From Melitaea cinxia (taxonomy: Eukaryota > Arthropoda > Insecta > Lepidoptera > Nymphalidae): a DNA stretch of 64,000 bases. This document shows, piece after piece, positions 23,064 to 33,714 of the stretch. The translations under genes and the position numbers were made by a program. The stretch covers positions 16,054,766 through 16,118,765 of the forward strand of contig NC_059401.1 of NCBI RefSeq assembly GCF_905220565.1. Reading direction: 5' to 3'. The notes beneath the pieces are model-generated. The model did no database searches and was not told where the DNA came from. It was given only the letters and a program-made list of their open reading frames with translations. Within the stretch, counting starts at the first letter, position 1, and each line of letters starts with the position of its first letter.

Positions 23064-23235
23064 ACTACCTGTGCCCACGACTTCGTCCACGTGGAATTTA
23101 AAAAAAAAGTTATTGTTATGTTTCGCAGAGTCATAAAAAAAGTTTTTAAAATAAAAGTAGCCTAAGTTACTCCTTACTATATCAGTGAAAGCCAAAATCG
23201 GTCCAGCCGTTTCAGAGATTAGCCGGTATTAAATT
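23064..23235 (+). repeat. R tail (ACTAGCTG family), diverged
   Basis: It contains CTGTGCCCACGACTTCGTCC, AGTAGCCTAAGTTACTCCTT and AAAATCGGTCCAGCCGTTTC in the same order as the copies at 60545 and 61626, but ends before their ACAG microsatellite. Confidence 0.75.
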
Positions 23236-23301
23236 TGAGTCTTTTCCAGCACAACCTTAGATAATAGAACCTAAATAACGTTCAAACCTATAATTTAAAT
23301 T

Positions 23302-23340
23302 AATTATTGTCGAATTTCGACCACTGGGTGTACTCTAGTT
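23302..23340 (+). repeat. W repeat 3'-end scrap
   Basis: GTCGAATTTCGACCACTGGG matches the last ~35 bp of the W copy at 21128-21411. Confidence 0.5.
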
Positions 23341-23441
23341 TAGGTATATTTTTTAAATAATTCGGTTAGGAAGATGATTAAGGGATAAATGAAGCATGAA
23401 GATATCAGTGATCATCAAGGTTGATTCTTATTAATTTGATA

Positions 23442-23536
23442 AATAAATGGTTATATTTATCATAAGTACACGCTTGTATATTTTAAAGGTAAGTATCATA
23501 AACCTGTGTAAAATAATCGACTGGTAACCATATTTT
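23442..23536. repeat. G repeat, copy 2
   Basis: It pairs with 4552-4648 along its whole length and is bounded by AATAAATGG at the left and GGTAACCAT at the right. Confidence 0.7.
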
Positions 23537-23587
23537 GTTTATAATAAATGTACGTTTGAATATAAGAGATACAAATTAATATTACAT

Positions 23588-23668
23588 ACGAATTCAGGCA
23601 AAATCGAAGTCATAACTCTGGAGCAGGTAACAGAGTCACTGCTAACTACGTCAACAGGACAGCCAATA
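23588..23668 (-). repeat. D-family SINE head, decayed
   Basis: In reverse complement a B-box relic, the GAGCAG spacer and the A-box region can be followed against the copy at 59168-59241, with many substitutions. Confidence 0.5.
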
Positions 23669-24512
23669 TTATTAAAAATATCATTATGATAACTTGTACT
23701 GCGTTTAATTTTGTATTTTATGAAATAATGATGTTTCCATGCCGTCGTACGTTAGAGGAAATTTACGAGTAGAAAATAAAAACTGCAACAATTGTCCTCG
23801 GCAGTTATTTGACTATATGTTGTAGGGAGCGGCGGAACCGCTCCGCTGACCTGTGCGGGATAATATGAAAGTTGAATGATACTGTGGCCGTCCTATCGGA
23901 AAATAGAAGTGGATCTTTAGTTCTTCGAGTCCGCAGTAACAATGTCGCGTACTGTTGCCAACAGAAGTGTTAGTTTCCTTTGTGATGTCCGTCTGTTTTT
24001 CTACTTATATTTGCTTTGAAAATTATCGTCTCAACGGTATCACAGCTTGAAAAGTTGTGGTTTTAGATTAAATTTACAAGAAACTATAATTTTAGATCGA
24101 ATTCGAAAGAAATTATAGTTTTTAAAAATAAAAAGTAATAATTTGTAATTTGGAAATTATTAGAAGGTTGCTTATTGTAATTTAAGGGTATTTAATGTTC
24201 TTCTGCCTGAAATAAGCTTATTTTCAATTAAATAGGTTTGGAGTTTAACGTGTGTACTTAATATTAATACACACACAACAGAAGTGAATGTTCTGAAAAA
24301 TCGTAGGAAGGTGGACTGAAGGCTGATGATCACGGTCTAATGAAAAAGGTCATAAGCGCCATACAAAATGCGTCGCTTACGTGTTTTGAGCAGTAATGTA
24401 ATTCATTCCCCTCTATTATTTATGTTTGTTTTTTATTTTTCATTTCCTAATGTTTCAGTTCAAAAACCGAGAGAGATAGTTAAAATGTGCTTAGTGTATC
24501 ATAGTGATTTGA
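23669..24512. other. unique DNA; GC-richer patch 23815-23960
   Basis: The patch contains a small hairpin (GGAGCGG / CCGCTCC at 23826-23844) and CTGACCTGTGCGGG. There is no open frame that I can defend. Confidence 0.4.
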
Positions 24513-24730
24513 CGACGCGTTGGCGCAGCGGTCATAGCACTGGCTGTTGTGCTGGCGGTCGCAGGTTCGATTCCCGCTCACGACAGACATTTGTATCGGC
24601 CATGTAGATGTCGTGGTCTGGGCGTTGTGCTTGTGTATTGTGTGTGTTTCCGGACCCCCGACACAGGAGAAAATCCTACTGGTACCGTTGAGTGTGAAGT
24701 GTTTGAAGTTATCGTAATCGAAAGACTTTT
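24513..24730 (+). repeat. E-family tRNA-headed SINE, full length
   Basis: The head has A box TTGGCGCAGCGGTCATAGC and a perfect B box GGTTCGATTCC. The head-body block TTTGTATCGGCCATGTAGAT plus GTCGTGGTCTGGG is shared with the SINE at 57161-57470. The tail is different: TTTCCGGACCCCCGACACAG then GAGAAAATCCTACTGG. The two SINEs thus share a head and swap tails. Confidence 0.85.
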
Positions 24731-24926
24731 TTTTTAATTATCGATTATAAAATTAACAATATAATAAAGTAATAAAAAATTGCAACGGTTTCTTTCGAAT
24801 AACGTCAAAATAATATTTTGTTTTTTATTAAGATTAATTTAAACATTATTATTATTAATATTTATAAAAATGAAATCAAAACAAAATCGTACATCATAGT
24901 CAAAATTAAGACATTAATTAACTTTT

Positions 24927-25080
24927 AATATTATATCAAAAATCGGCCGTTCCAGCTGGGATCGAACCTGCATCTCCGACTGACCGTGTCGATGCTTTAG
25001 AGAATTAGCTATGGAACAATGTACCCGCTAGATCGAAACTTTTGATATAATGATTTTATATTCGGGTCTAACCGACTGCG
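24927..25080 (-). mobile_element. T element, decayed copy
   Basis: Inner inverted repeats ATTATATCAAAAATC and TTTTGATATAATGAT flank a tRNA-like segment (24948-25018) with recognisable acceptor, anticodon and T arms. T-arm substitutions spoil the stem. Confidence 0.75.
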
Positions 25081-25969
25081 GCTAAACTAGATAGACAGAG
25101 ATCATCATATCAAAAAATTCAATATATATTTTTTAAATTAATTAAGTATTTACGAAAGCTAGCATTCTCATTAAAAACAACTAACGTAAAAATAAATATA
25201 GAGAAATTACGGTTAATTTTCAGAGTGACAATTATCGAGTCAAACTAGTTACCTAATCGAAATAAGAAGCTCTTAAACAAAAGAGTACTCTCATATGGAG
25301 CAAGATGTTGCTGTAATTTAATACAAAGATAAGATGCCACCAACTGGCATTTAGAAGAAAATAACCCAACAGTAAAAGCAACATCTGTTCCGTGATTAAG
25401 AAATCTCTGCAAACTATTATAATATACCAATATTATGAAAAAAATAAAGCAAAGAGTCTCTTAATTGTGGATTTGTTCAAGTGAATTCTTTCGTTATCTA
25501 AAAATAACAGCACACATCAAGCCAATTAAAAAAATTAATGAACGAGCGTTTCACACTCCAAAGTCCTCCAAGAGAGAAGAAAATCCTGAATTGGAGGAAA
25601 ATCAGAGCATAAATTCTTAGACATGAACAACACCTATTGGGCCTTTTACAAAACACATAACTTACAAAAAAGGTAACACATTCAACAACTCACAGTATTA
25701 CATACAGAAGTAGCACACAGACGCATACACACGCCTACAGAAAAATAAATTTATATTATAATCAATAAAAAAAAACAATTCTTTATTTTATTCTTTCTTG
25801 GATCGAAACATCGTTAGAGCAATAGCTTAAGAATTTTATGACTTGTTTAGTACTTGTTGGGTATTGTAGTTTTGTATATCTTCGCTAGATAGATTAAATC
25901 TTTACAAAATATGATTATGAGGATGTATGAAATATGTACAAGGCATGTCTATAAAGTTACAATTTATAT
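25081..25969. other. AT-rich unique DNA, no gene seen
   Basis: The 61-codon minus frame at 25245-25430 has no recognisable feature. A CA-rich stretch lies at 25680-25740. Confidence 0.4.
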
Positions 25970-26085
25970 ATTAATACGTGAGGAGAAAACTTTGTACCCC
26001 TTTTTAAGCGTGTTGCGAACATGGAAGCGTACGAGATTTGGCATAGTTAAAGTTTATATGGAGAAGTGCAGAAAGTTAGAATTTA
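25970..26085 (+). repeat. W repeat, copy 2, 3'-truncated
   Basis: ATTAATACGTGAGGAGAAAA and TTTGTACCCCTTTTTAA align to the first third of the copy at 21128. Confidence 0.6.
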
Positions 26086-27120
26086 CATATTATATGAGTA
26101 ACAAATTTGATGCGAAATTAATTTGATTTTGCGCTGTAAACGTTGAATTTTTTTAAAATTAAATCAGAGATCGAACAGTTGCTATTCTTGTTCAGATCTG
26201 AAAACGCAATCTTTTTACGAATAGAGAACTCTTTAACCCATTTCAAATTACTAGATACATGAATATTCATTTAACATCTGATGTTTCTATTTTATCTCTT
26301 GTAAGCTTAAATGCTTTTTTTAAGCAAAGAAATTAAAACAATGCTATCATCTATAAATATCAATCTAGGAAACACATTAGGACTAAAATGTACTTGATAT
26401 AAAATAAAGCTCCACATTAATGATTTAATTCTACTAGTGACTTACGATTTTTTTTTATTTCAATCATAGCTCCTACGCATTCGCATTCAGCCAGTAACAT
26501 CCCAGCCATATAATAGCTCACAAGATTTAAAATCTACGAACATTATTTATTTAGTTGCCTTTAGTTCTATAAACTACAAGTCATAGCAAAGAACAACTAA
26601 TAACAACTAAAAAAGACAGTCTGTTTCAAGACATTATTTTTGAAAATCGAATTTCGAAAACACATAGTGATGGTTTCACAGTTTATAAATAAAATAAAAT
26701 ATGTATCTAACATGCTTTAAATAAATAACAATTAAAGTATTGTAATCAAAGCCTAAAGCTTTTATTTAATTTCTGAAAGTCTGGAAAAGATCTCTCTGTA
26801 AGCGATAAGATAGTCTTTTGTTATTTTATTAAGCTTATTTTAATCTGCTTTACGATAAAACAATGAAACATTTATATAGTATTATATTAATACAATTATA
26901 AGCGATTCAGTATTTATACAGTATAACTTTACTAAGTCAAATGAAACATTGAAGTAATAAATAAATGGGTAGGTAAACAACCAAACTCTAATAACAAGCA
27001 ATACTCGTAGTTGTTAAAATCACTTTAATGTTACTAAAAAGCAAAAATTCTTTGTTTTGTGTAATTTATAAGAGCATATTACCTACAAGCTTTATTTTTT
27101 TATGAGATCATCTATTTCAT
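26086..27120. other. AT-rich unique DNA, no gene seen
   Basis: No coding signal or recognised repeat. Confidence 0.45.
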
Positions 27121-27176
27121 TCTTTTCAGTTAGGCTGAAAAGAGATGGCCTATATATAGTCGGGGGCGTGTCAGTC
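27121..27176 (+). promoter_or_regulatory. possible core promoter (TATA + TCAGTC)
   Basis: A 9-bp hairpin (TCTTTTCAG / CTGAAAAGA) precedes TATATATAG at 27151 and GGGGGCGTG and TCAGTC at 27171-27176, an arthropod initiator match. The TATA-to-initiator spacing (~22 bp) is shorter than usual, so this is weak. Confidence 0.2.
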
Positions 27177-27221
27177 GTACTGTAGGTGTGTATCATAATA
27201 TCGAGAAAGGAATATACATGT

Positions 27222-27383
27222 ATGTTGAAGCATTTCATAATTATAATAATTTTTTTATCTGTTATACTAACTTTAATTAGGCTTCGTTTAAATAAAGTAC
27301 CTAAATATGTAAGATTTTATTTTTATGTTACCCACACATTAGGAATTCTAAACATAGAATCGACGGCGCCACGGTTCGCTTAA
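27222..27383 (+). CDS. possible small secreted-protein ORF, uncertain
   Basis: From the ATG at 27222, about 45 nt after the possible initiator, a 53-codon frame begins MLKHFIIIIIFLSVILTLI, which looks like a signal peptide or single membrane helix. Downstream the frame runs into a T element, so its last ~25 codons are repeat sequence. The true end, if there is a gene, would need a splice inside RLRLNKVP or earlier. Isoleucine-rich frames also arise by chance in AT-rich DNA, so I regard this as more likely spurious than real. Confidence 0.15.
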   Translation: MLKHFIIIIIFLSVILTLIRLRLNKVPKYVRFYFYVTHTLGILNIESTAPRFA

Positions 27384-27535
27384 ACCGAAAATAAAATCAT
27401 CATATCAAAAATTTCGATCTAGCGGGTACATCGTTCCATGGCTTAATTGGCTAGAGCGCCGACACGGTCAGTCGGAGACGCAGGTTCGATCCCCGCTAGA
27501 ACGGTCAATTTTTGATATGATATTCAAAAATGTTT
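27305..27535 (+). mobile_element. T element with tRNA cloverleaf, single copy
   Basis: The outer end TTACCCACACATTAGGAATT at the left is the inverted form of the right-hand end seen after the copy at 22517, so the family has outer inverted repeats of roughly 45-50 bp. Inside are CATCATATCAAAAATTT and its partner AATTTTTGATATGATATTC around a 72-nt tRNA-like unit. The right outer end is truncated after AAAAATGTTT. Confidence 0.8.
27432..27503 (+). other. tRNA-like pol III unit in T element
   Basis: A 72-nt cloverleaf can be drawn: acceptor CGTTCCA/TAGAACG with one mismatch, a D arm, anticodon stem CCGAC/GTCGG with loop ACGGTCA, and T stem GCAGG/CCCGC with one mismatch. The A box is TGGCTTAATTGG and the B box is one base off consensus. 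Position 33 is C instead of the universal T, arguing against a working tRNA. A T-run follows within 10 nt. Confidence 0.65.
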
Positions 27536-27837
27536 AAAGTACTTAAAATTGATTTTTTTTAATTAAATATAGTGTGAAATCAACTTATGCCTTCTGATTG
27601 AGTTAATAATGACGTTGTTGGTGATCAACAAATAAATATTTTCTTTTATTTTTGGATATATTAATAGCACTCAATTTATGTTGATAAATTAAAAAATCTT
27701 TATGTTGTTTAATTTTACAAGAGATGCATTTGGAGTCACCATTGTCCCAGGCTAGACTTAACGTTGGTCTACTAAATTAGAAATAAAACCTACAAATAAC
27801 TGTAAGACCAATATGTTTGCCTTAAGCGAAGACCAAA
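27536..27837. other. AT-rich DNA, no gene seen
   Basis: Nothing recognised. Confidence 0.45.
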
Positions 27838-27890
27838 ACCGTGACCGCAAGGACAACAGACAGTTCTCTGACCGCTGCGCCAACGCGTAG
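27838..27890 (-). repeat. E/B SINE head fragment
   Basis: In reverse complement CTACGCGTTGGCGCAGCGGT is the A-box end of the SINE head. The B-box side is decayed. Confidence 0.6.
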
Positions 27891-28430
27891 ATAGTAAATA
27901 AATAATTATAGGTTTTACATCTCTATAGCCAGTCAAGCCCACGTATTCTATTTATATGATCCATTGAAATATTTTTAGATATTTGAATAGAAATATTATT
28001 AATGACTTTACAATTATCATTTTCGTCAATCCGAACCATTTAGTCCTATAGTTCTGTGACCGCTACACCAACGCGTAGGTAGTAAATAAATAATTATAGG
28101 TTTTACATCTCTATAGCCAGTCAAGCCCACGTATTCTATTTATATGATTCATTGAAATATTTTTAGCTATTAGAATAAAAATATTATTAATGACTTTACA
28201 ATTATCATTTTCGTCAATCCGATCCATTTAGTCCTATAGTTCTATGACCGCTATACCAACGTGTAGTTAGAAAATAAATAATTGTACGGTTTTCTTCTTT
28301 TATCGCCAGTCAAGTCCACGTATTCTATTTATATGATTCATTGAAATATTTTTAGCTTGTTTGAATAGAAATATTATTAATGACTTTACAATTATCATTT
28401 TCGTCAATCCGAACAGTCCTATATGTACAA
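27870..28430. repeat. 188-bp tandem array, three units
   Basis: GACCGCT(G/A)C(G/A)CCAACGCGTAG-like unit starts lie at 27870, 28058 and 28246, giving two exact 188-bp periods; the third unit ends near 28430 after a short deletion. Each unit carries CAGTCAAGCCCACGTATTCT and CATTTTCGTCAATCCGA. The unit start is the antisense A-box end of the SINE head, so the amplified segment took in the edge of a SINE insertion. Confidence 0.9.
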
Positions 28431-28865
28431 ATGTTACTAAATTCGGTTTATTGTTTCCTGATACTAATATAATTAGTCAATAAAGATGATATCATCTTTT
28501 ACACCGTACTATTACTTTCAACACTAAACGAGTGACGTTACCTTTAAAAAGCCTCACGCAATAATAACCTTTGATATTATTGATGTAAAGGCGAATGTTT
28601 TGTGTTTAACTTATTTCATTACTCTAGAAGCTATTGCTATAGCAGTCGTAAAAGTCGTAAAGTTTCGTGAATTAGTATTCATATTTAATTACTTGTGATG
28701 TCTTATATGTGTGGTATTCGACGTCGACTTTACAATTATACTACGACGTTACAATAGTATCTCTTTGTAGTTACTTTGTCTATCATTGTTTGTATGAATT
28801 ATTGTAATATAATGTGCACGAAGAATTGGTTTTTTCGTTAAAAATATTTTTGTTTGAATGATAAA
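28431..28865. other. AT-rich unique DNA, no gene seen
   Basis: No coding signal. Confidence 0.45.
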
Positions 28866-28933
28866 CTTCCTTCTCCAACATGGAGAAAGGGGCCTATGCC
28901 TAGGAACGGGCTGTGATGTTACAGGCTGAATTG
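28866..28933 (+). repeat. B-family SINE tail fragment
   Basis: CATGGAGAAAGGGGCCTATG and GATGTTACAGGCTGAATTG are the 3' end of the family. Confidence 0.65.
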
Positions 28934-29250
28934 TTATCGTGATCGTACAAACTTCATCGACAGAAGCTATATGACCTAATTATTTAAAAACCATGGAAAT
29001 ACAAATTAATTTATTGAAATAGTAGAGGAATTTTTCAAGTCAATTTATTGATTAATACTTAACTTGAAAAGTCGCAGTCCTGAAAAGTATATAAAAATTA
29101 ATCTCTATTCCCCTCTGTCATTTTATAAATTTAGAATGATTTTACGATGGATTTTATCCATTTTTTTTAAAGTTTTTGAATACATTGTAAAATTGTCGAT
29201 GAGGCGTTTATTTTATAAATAAAATTCTAAAGAAATATATAGGAAGCTCT
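28934..29250. other. AT-rich DNA, no gene seen
   Basis: Nothing recognised. Confidence 0.45.
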
Positions 29251-29467
29251 TCATCACATCAGCCTAATACAGTCCACACCTGGACATAGGCCTCCCCAAG
29301 TTTGCACCAAAAATGGCGTGAACTCATGTGTTTTGCCCATAGTCACCACGCTGGGCAGGTAGGTAGGTGACCGCAGGGCTTGCTTTGTCGCACCGAATAT
29401 TTCAAAGCCAGCAGTTGGATGGTTAATTAGAGGGTGGCTATATTCTTACTGCCGTAACCACACAGCA
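29251..29467 (-). repeat. A-family copy with internal deletions
   Basis: Both ends are present (TCATCACATCAGCCTAATAC and GTAACCACACAGCA). The middle lacks the GACGCTGCTGCCCGTC block and the CTTAGTCGCCTCTTACG block. Confidence 0.8.
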
Positions 29468-29989
29468 AACTTACAAAATTAAAAAATAAGAAAATTACAC
29501 AAATAATAGGTATATTTCAGAAAAATAAAGGTTGTTATGTTGTTGTTGTTTAAAATTTACGCGTTTGTCAGTTTGCAAAACAGGACAACGTCTGACAGGT
29601 AGCAGGCTAGTAGGTATTAGGTAGTAAAAAATAAAAACCCGCCTATTCCGTCCACTGGGCATTTTTAAAAATAAAACACCAATTACAATAAATGAGAATA
29701 CAAAGCAAATATTATATAAATGTTCGAGAAATCATAAACTTGTATTGTCATCGCTTCATAACTAATGTATCGAAGTTTTCAATTAGGGAAGAGCTTCAGC
29801 GATGATATTATCAGAGTTGTATTAATTTCAAAGTAACTTATTCGACAAACGTATTAATATTTTCTTTGAAGAATCTTTAATGTATTATTACATTTTTAAA
29901 TTAGATCCATCTACACATATAAGTATGGTAAAACTAAAGGTCTTTGCTAGCTGGGTTTTGTAATAGTTACATAATGGACAATTTTTATA
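29468..29989. other. AT-rich unique DNA, no gene seen
   Basis: No coding signal; a GTCCACTGGGCA scrap near 29649 may be repeat-derived. Confidence 0.4.
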
Positions 29990-30048
29990 AATGTACGTTG
30001 TATTACTTGGCGATGTAATTGAAGTCGGTTTTTTTTGTTTGCTAGCAA
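29990..30048 (+). mobile_element. P element 3'-end fragment
   Basis: ACGTTGTATTACTTGGCGAT then GTAATTGAAGTCGGTTTTTT is the right end of the P family. Confidence 0.65.
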
Positions 30049-30369
30049 ACATATAGTTGCTATTCTGACTTGATAAATTTTAAGAAGACGGATCATGCTA
30101 ACCAATGAGAGCTAATTGATAAAATTAAAAGAGCTTCATAATTGCAAATGCATGTTCCTATGCTGTAACTTACTATGGTAAAGTAAAAAGTAAAGTTGAC
30201 ATTAGTTCTTGAAAACAAATTGAACGTTTATTTACGGAATACATAACATACAAGTCCTCATACACCTAACATTAAAAACACTACAAAAATACAAATATCC
30301 ACGTGCTGTCAAACGAGTAAACATTATTATGAAAATATTTTCGTTCGAATACAACGACGTGAATCAACA

Positions 30370-30477
30370 ATGTCTTCGTGTAGCTGTCAAATTAAATCAA
30401 CCAATCGAAACGCGGCATCGACTATTGTCATCGTGTCAACGTTTCTAGGCAACGGAATCGCCAACATGTCAAAATGA
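30370..30477 (+). CDS. possible 35-codon small ORF
   Basis: ATG to TGA with a purine at -3; the peptide starts MSSCSCQIKSTNR and has a mildly hydrophobic stretch STIVIVSTFLG. The surrounding 200 bp is GC-richer than its neighbours, and the opposite strand is also open for 61 codons. No family is recognised. The conservation may equally be regulatory, because an RFX-type site lies inside. Confidence 0.15.
   Translation: MSSCSCQIKSTNRNAASTIVIVSTFLGNGIANMSK
30441..30453 (+). promoter_or_regulatory. X-box-like (RFX) site
   Basis: GTTTCTAGGCAAC matches the RFX X-box pattern well in its right half (GGCAAC) and partly in the left. A single site of this length is weak evidence. Confidence 0.25.
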
Positions 30478-31437
30478 ATAATGTTATTTCGCGGTTCTTT
30501 ATTTAATTGACCACTTATTGGTTTCCGGCCGCTATTTATAGTCTGTATCAAATTATTATTTTTAAATGTCATTCAATATGGAAAGTTATCGATAAATCTA
30601 AATGCGTTACTGGTTTTTACTTTGTGATAGGAATCTGTTTCGATTTTTAAAAAGTTTGTTAGTAAAATATAGTTGAACGTAGGTGACGTATATTTTTTAT
30701 ACTAAGCTTTACATAAAAAATAACGGACAAAAAAACGGAAAAAAATGGACTTTTTAAAAATAGCTAGCGAAGCCAAGTAAAGTTTAAAACTTTAAAAAAA
30801 TAGCTAAGTCAGGTTAGAGAATTTTGAACTTGACCTTTATAAACTGATCACAAGAATCTTATACCTTTTTTGGCAAACTGTTAAATAAATTTATTAAAAT
30901 TCATAGCGTTTAAATTCAGTTAAAGCAAAAACAAAAATGAAAAGAAATATGTTAAATAGAAAGGTAAAAACAATATTGTTCTTTAAAACATGAATATTAT
31001 TAAAAATAATAAATTCCCTTGTCTATTATTAAGGTCCGCGTTGACCTACAAAAGTTTGTGTATTTATCTGTAGGGAATTATTTGAGGGTAATGGAGCACC
31101 AAGATTTTTACTGAAACGAGAAAATCATTTGAAAAGCATATAGAAATTTCATTTTGTTATTACATTTTTTAAAGGTCAAGTTATTCTTTATGATATCTGC
31201 TTTTAAGAGAGAATTTTTTACATTTATTTGCGAATATTTTCATATCTTGATATAAAAACATTGATCTGATTATGAAAATTTTATTTCGTCTCAGAAAGCC
31301 TGTGTTTTGAAAAGAATAACAAGCTATGAAATAAAACGCTAATATATTAAGGAGAAGTACAACAAATTGTAGATTTTCAAATGAATTCGTAAACAGTAAA
31401 ATAAATTTTATTTAATGTCAATATAGTAACAAGGTTT

Positions 31438-31798
31438 TATAACGGTCATCATCATCATCATCATCATTGCAGCCTATACAGTCCACTGCTGGACATAGGC
31501 CTCCACAAGTTTACGCCAAAAATAACGTGAACTCATGTTTTTGCCCATAGTCACCACGCTGGGCAGGCGGGTTGGTGACTGCAGTACTGGCTTTGTCGCA
31601 CCGAGGACGCTGCTGCCCGTCTTCGGCCTGTGTATTTCAAAGCCAGCAGTTGGATGGTTATCCCGCCAAAGGGTCGGTTTTTTAAGTTCCTAGGTGGTAG
31701 TGAAACTGTGATATCCCTTAGTCGCCTCTTACGACACCCACGGGAAGAGAGGAGGTGGCTAAATTCTTTAGTACCGTAGCCACACAGTATATAACGGT
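31438..31798 (-). repeat. A-family retroposon, full length, with TSD
   Basis: The element at 31447-31789 is flanked by a perfect 9 bp repeat TATAACGGT (31438-31446 and 31790-31798). This fixes both ends of the family: the ATC/ATG microsatellite on one side and CCACACAG on the other. The minus strand carries a 90-codon frame (31551-31823) that extends beyond the element and shares CRKRRLRD and the ending QPACPAW with the copy at 2436. Confidence 0.9.
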
Positions 31799-33714
31799 AA
31801 ATAGGGATTTTTTTCATAGCCATTATATTTAATTTTTGTGTTTCATATTATAAAAGTATTATCTACATAACGCATCTTACTTTAAACTTTATTGTATTTT
31901 CCCCTCTTATTTTGTTATGGGAGGTATCCACTCTAGATTTAAATATTAAAATCCATTATATAAACGAATGCGATTTGCTTTGAACGTACGAGTATAGTTA
32001 CACTAAAACTATACAAAAAAAAGATCCACCAATAAAGTACGTAGTCCCAAATTAATTTGGGAAGATTATGATGAAATATGCTAATGGTGATAAAAGCATC
32101 TAGAATTAATTAATTCTAAATGTTAGCATTCTTTTTATCATTAAATTAACATTGAAATTTCTTCGTCTATAATTTTTTTTTAAATTATTATCAACTTGGA
32201 AAACGTTTAAACATAGTTTGTTCAAGATTAACCTTAAAAGTTTTTTGTGTCTTTGATTATGTGTCTTTATCATTTTGGATTAATCAAACTCTCCATCATT
32301 TACACTACATAATAATATTTCATAAAAGAGTCATCAAAAACTTTTCAAAGGGCACAAAATCTGGTAATAAATTAAATAATTTTACGGTATACCTTTTCAA
32401 AATTTTCGATTTTGTACAGGTATTTTAGTATTGTATATAATAACTCCCCCTTTTCCAAAGTCAAACACGCAAAATTAGCACGTAGTATTAAATTAATAAA
32501 GTTGAAAAGCCGATGCGGTTTAAGGGGGACATTTCAAAAACAAATTATTAGCTTTTGTTCGAAAGTATAACCAATCATAAATTATGATTTTGCGGCCAAT
32601 CCTTAACCTAAACAAAATTTATAAAGTAATTTTACATTATAATCGAGAGTCCAGAGGAGCTTAGATACTGAAAAATATTTAAGGTATTACGACCTTTCGG
32701 ATTTTGTCGAATTCCGTACTTGGACGATGTAGGGTCATGTTATGGTTTGTTCTTCCTAAGTTATTTTGTAGAAAAATATATATTTTCATTGGTTACTAAT
32801 AGAAAAATTGACCGGCTAAAATTTAATTTTAGGGCACACTTAAGAATTATTTTGTTAAGAGAAATATTCAATTCACACTTATGCACATAATACGTAAAAA
32901 ATTCTGACAGCCATCTTATAATGTCCATTTCATTGAAAAAATTAACATTTTTTTTCTAATATTATGATGTTATAACATTTTATAAAAAATTCAACAAAAA
33001 CCTTTAAATGATTACTTGTAACCAAGAATTATAAATATATCTTATTAATTTTTCGTAGAGCATGCTAAGAATGGATATTTTATTCATAAATAAAAAGACG
33101 AAAAAACGAAAAGAATGAAAAATTTAAAACCGTTAAGTAAACTCTCCGCCTTGAAAAAAGAAAATAATCCTTCAAAAGTTACGAAGTTGCGAAAACCCTC
33201 AAATTAGGAAAACCAACCTAACTTACTAGAGTCGAGGAAAAGTTAGTTTGTCTCTATCATCACCATACACTAACCCAAAACTTATAAAAAATCAAGTTTT
33301 ACACTAACTCACCGAAGTAATGGGGCGTGGAAGGGACATTCTTCCAGAAGTTACTACCCTACCGGTCTGGTTAGGGCATGATAAAAGTTTTTATGTAGTG
33401 CTTACGACTGACCCAACAGTTTTGGTATCCATAACGCATTATGATATCTTGTATAGCCTATTTGGGAATGAGTGTGGGTTCGGTAGTGCAATGTTATGGA
33501 ATGGTTTTGTAAGTACTTTTTGTTGTTCCCTTATAAAAGTGTGTTGTGGGAAAATGTGTCCGTTAAAGTTTTTATGAGGTATTTTTTTGAAGTTGGCACA
33601 GCACTTTCATTTTATATCATAAGATATTATGTCGATTATAGTTTTTGTAAAATTATTATTACTACGAGTTTAAGGATATTATGGCATTAAACTAAATTAA
33701 ATCTGCATCTATTG
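31799..33714. other. AT-rich unique DNA, no gene seen
   Basis: It includes an 18-bp perfect palindrome TAGAATTAATTAATTCTA at 32101-32118. A GC-richer 85-codon frame at 33320-33577 starts MGRGRDILPEVTTLPVWLGH but shows no recognisable domain. Confidence 0.35.

Larger units (their letters stand above)
30049..31437. other. AT-rich DNA with a GC-richer patch 30345-30560
   Basis: Apart from the small frame and X-box-like site listed separately, no gene is seen. Confidence 0.4.

Noticed and set aside
24368..24737. Two overlapping plus frames of 79 and 62 codons
   Set aside because: They lie across the E SINE head and body, which are GC-rich and lack stops by chance.
27870..28430. CRISPR-like regular repeats
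   Set aside because: The units are 188 bp and contiguous with no spacers, in an insect nuclear genome.
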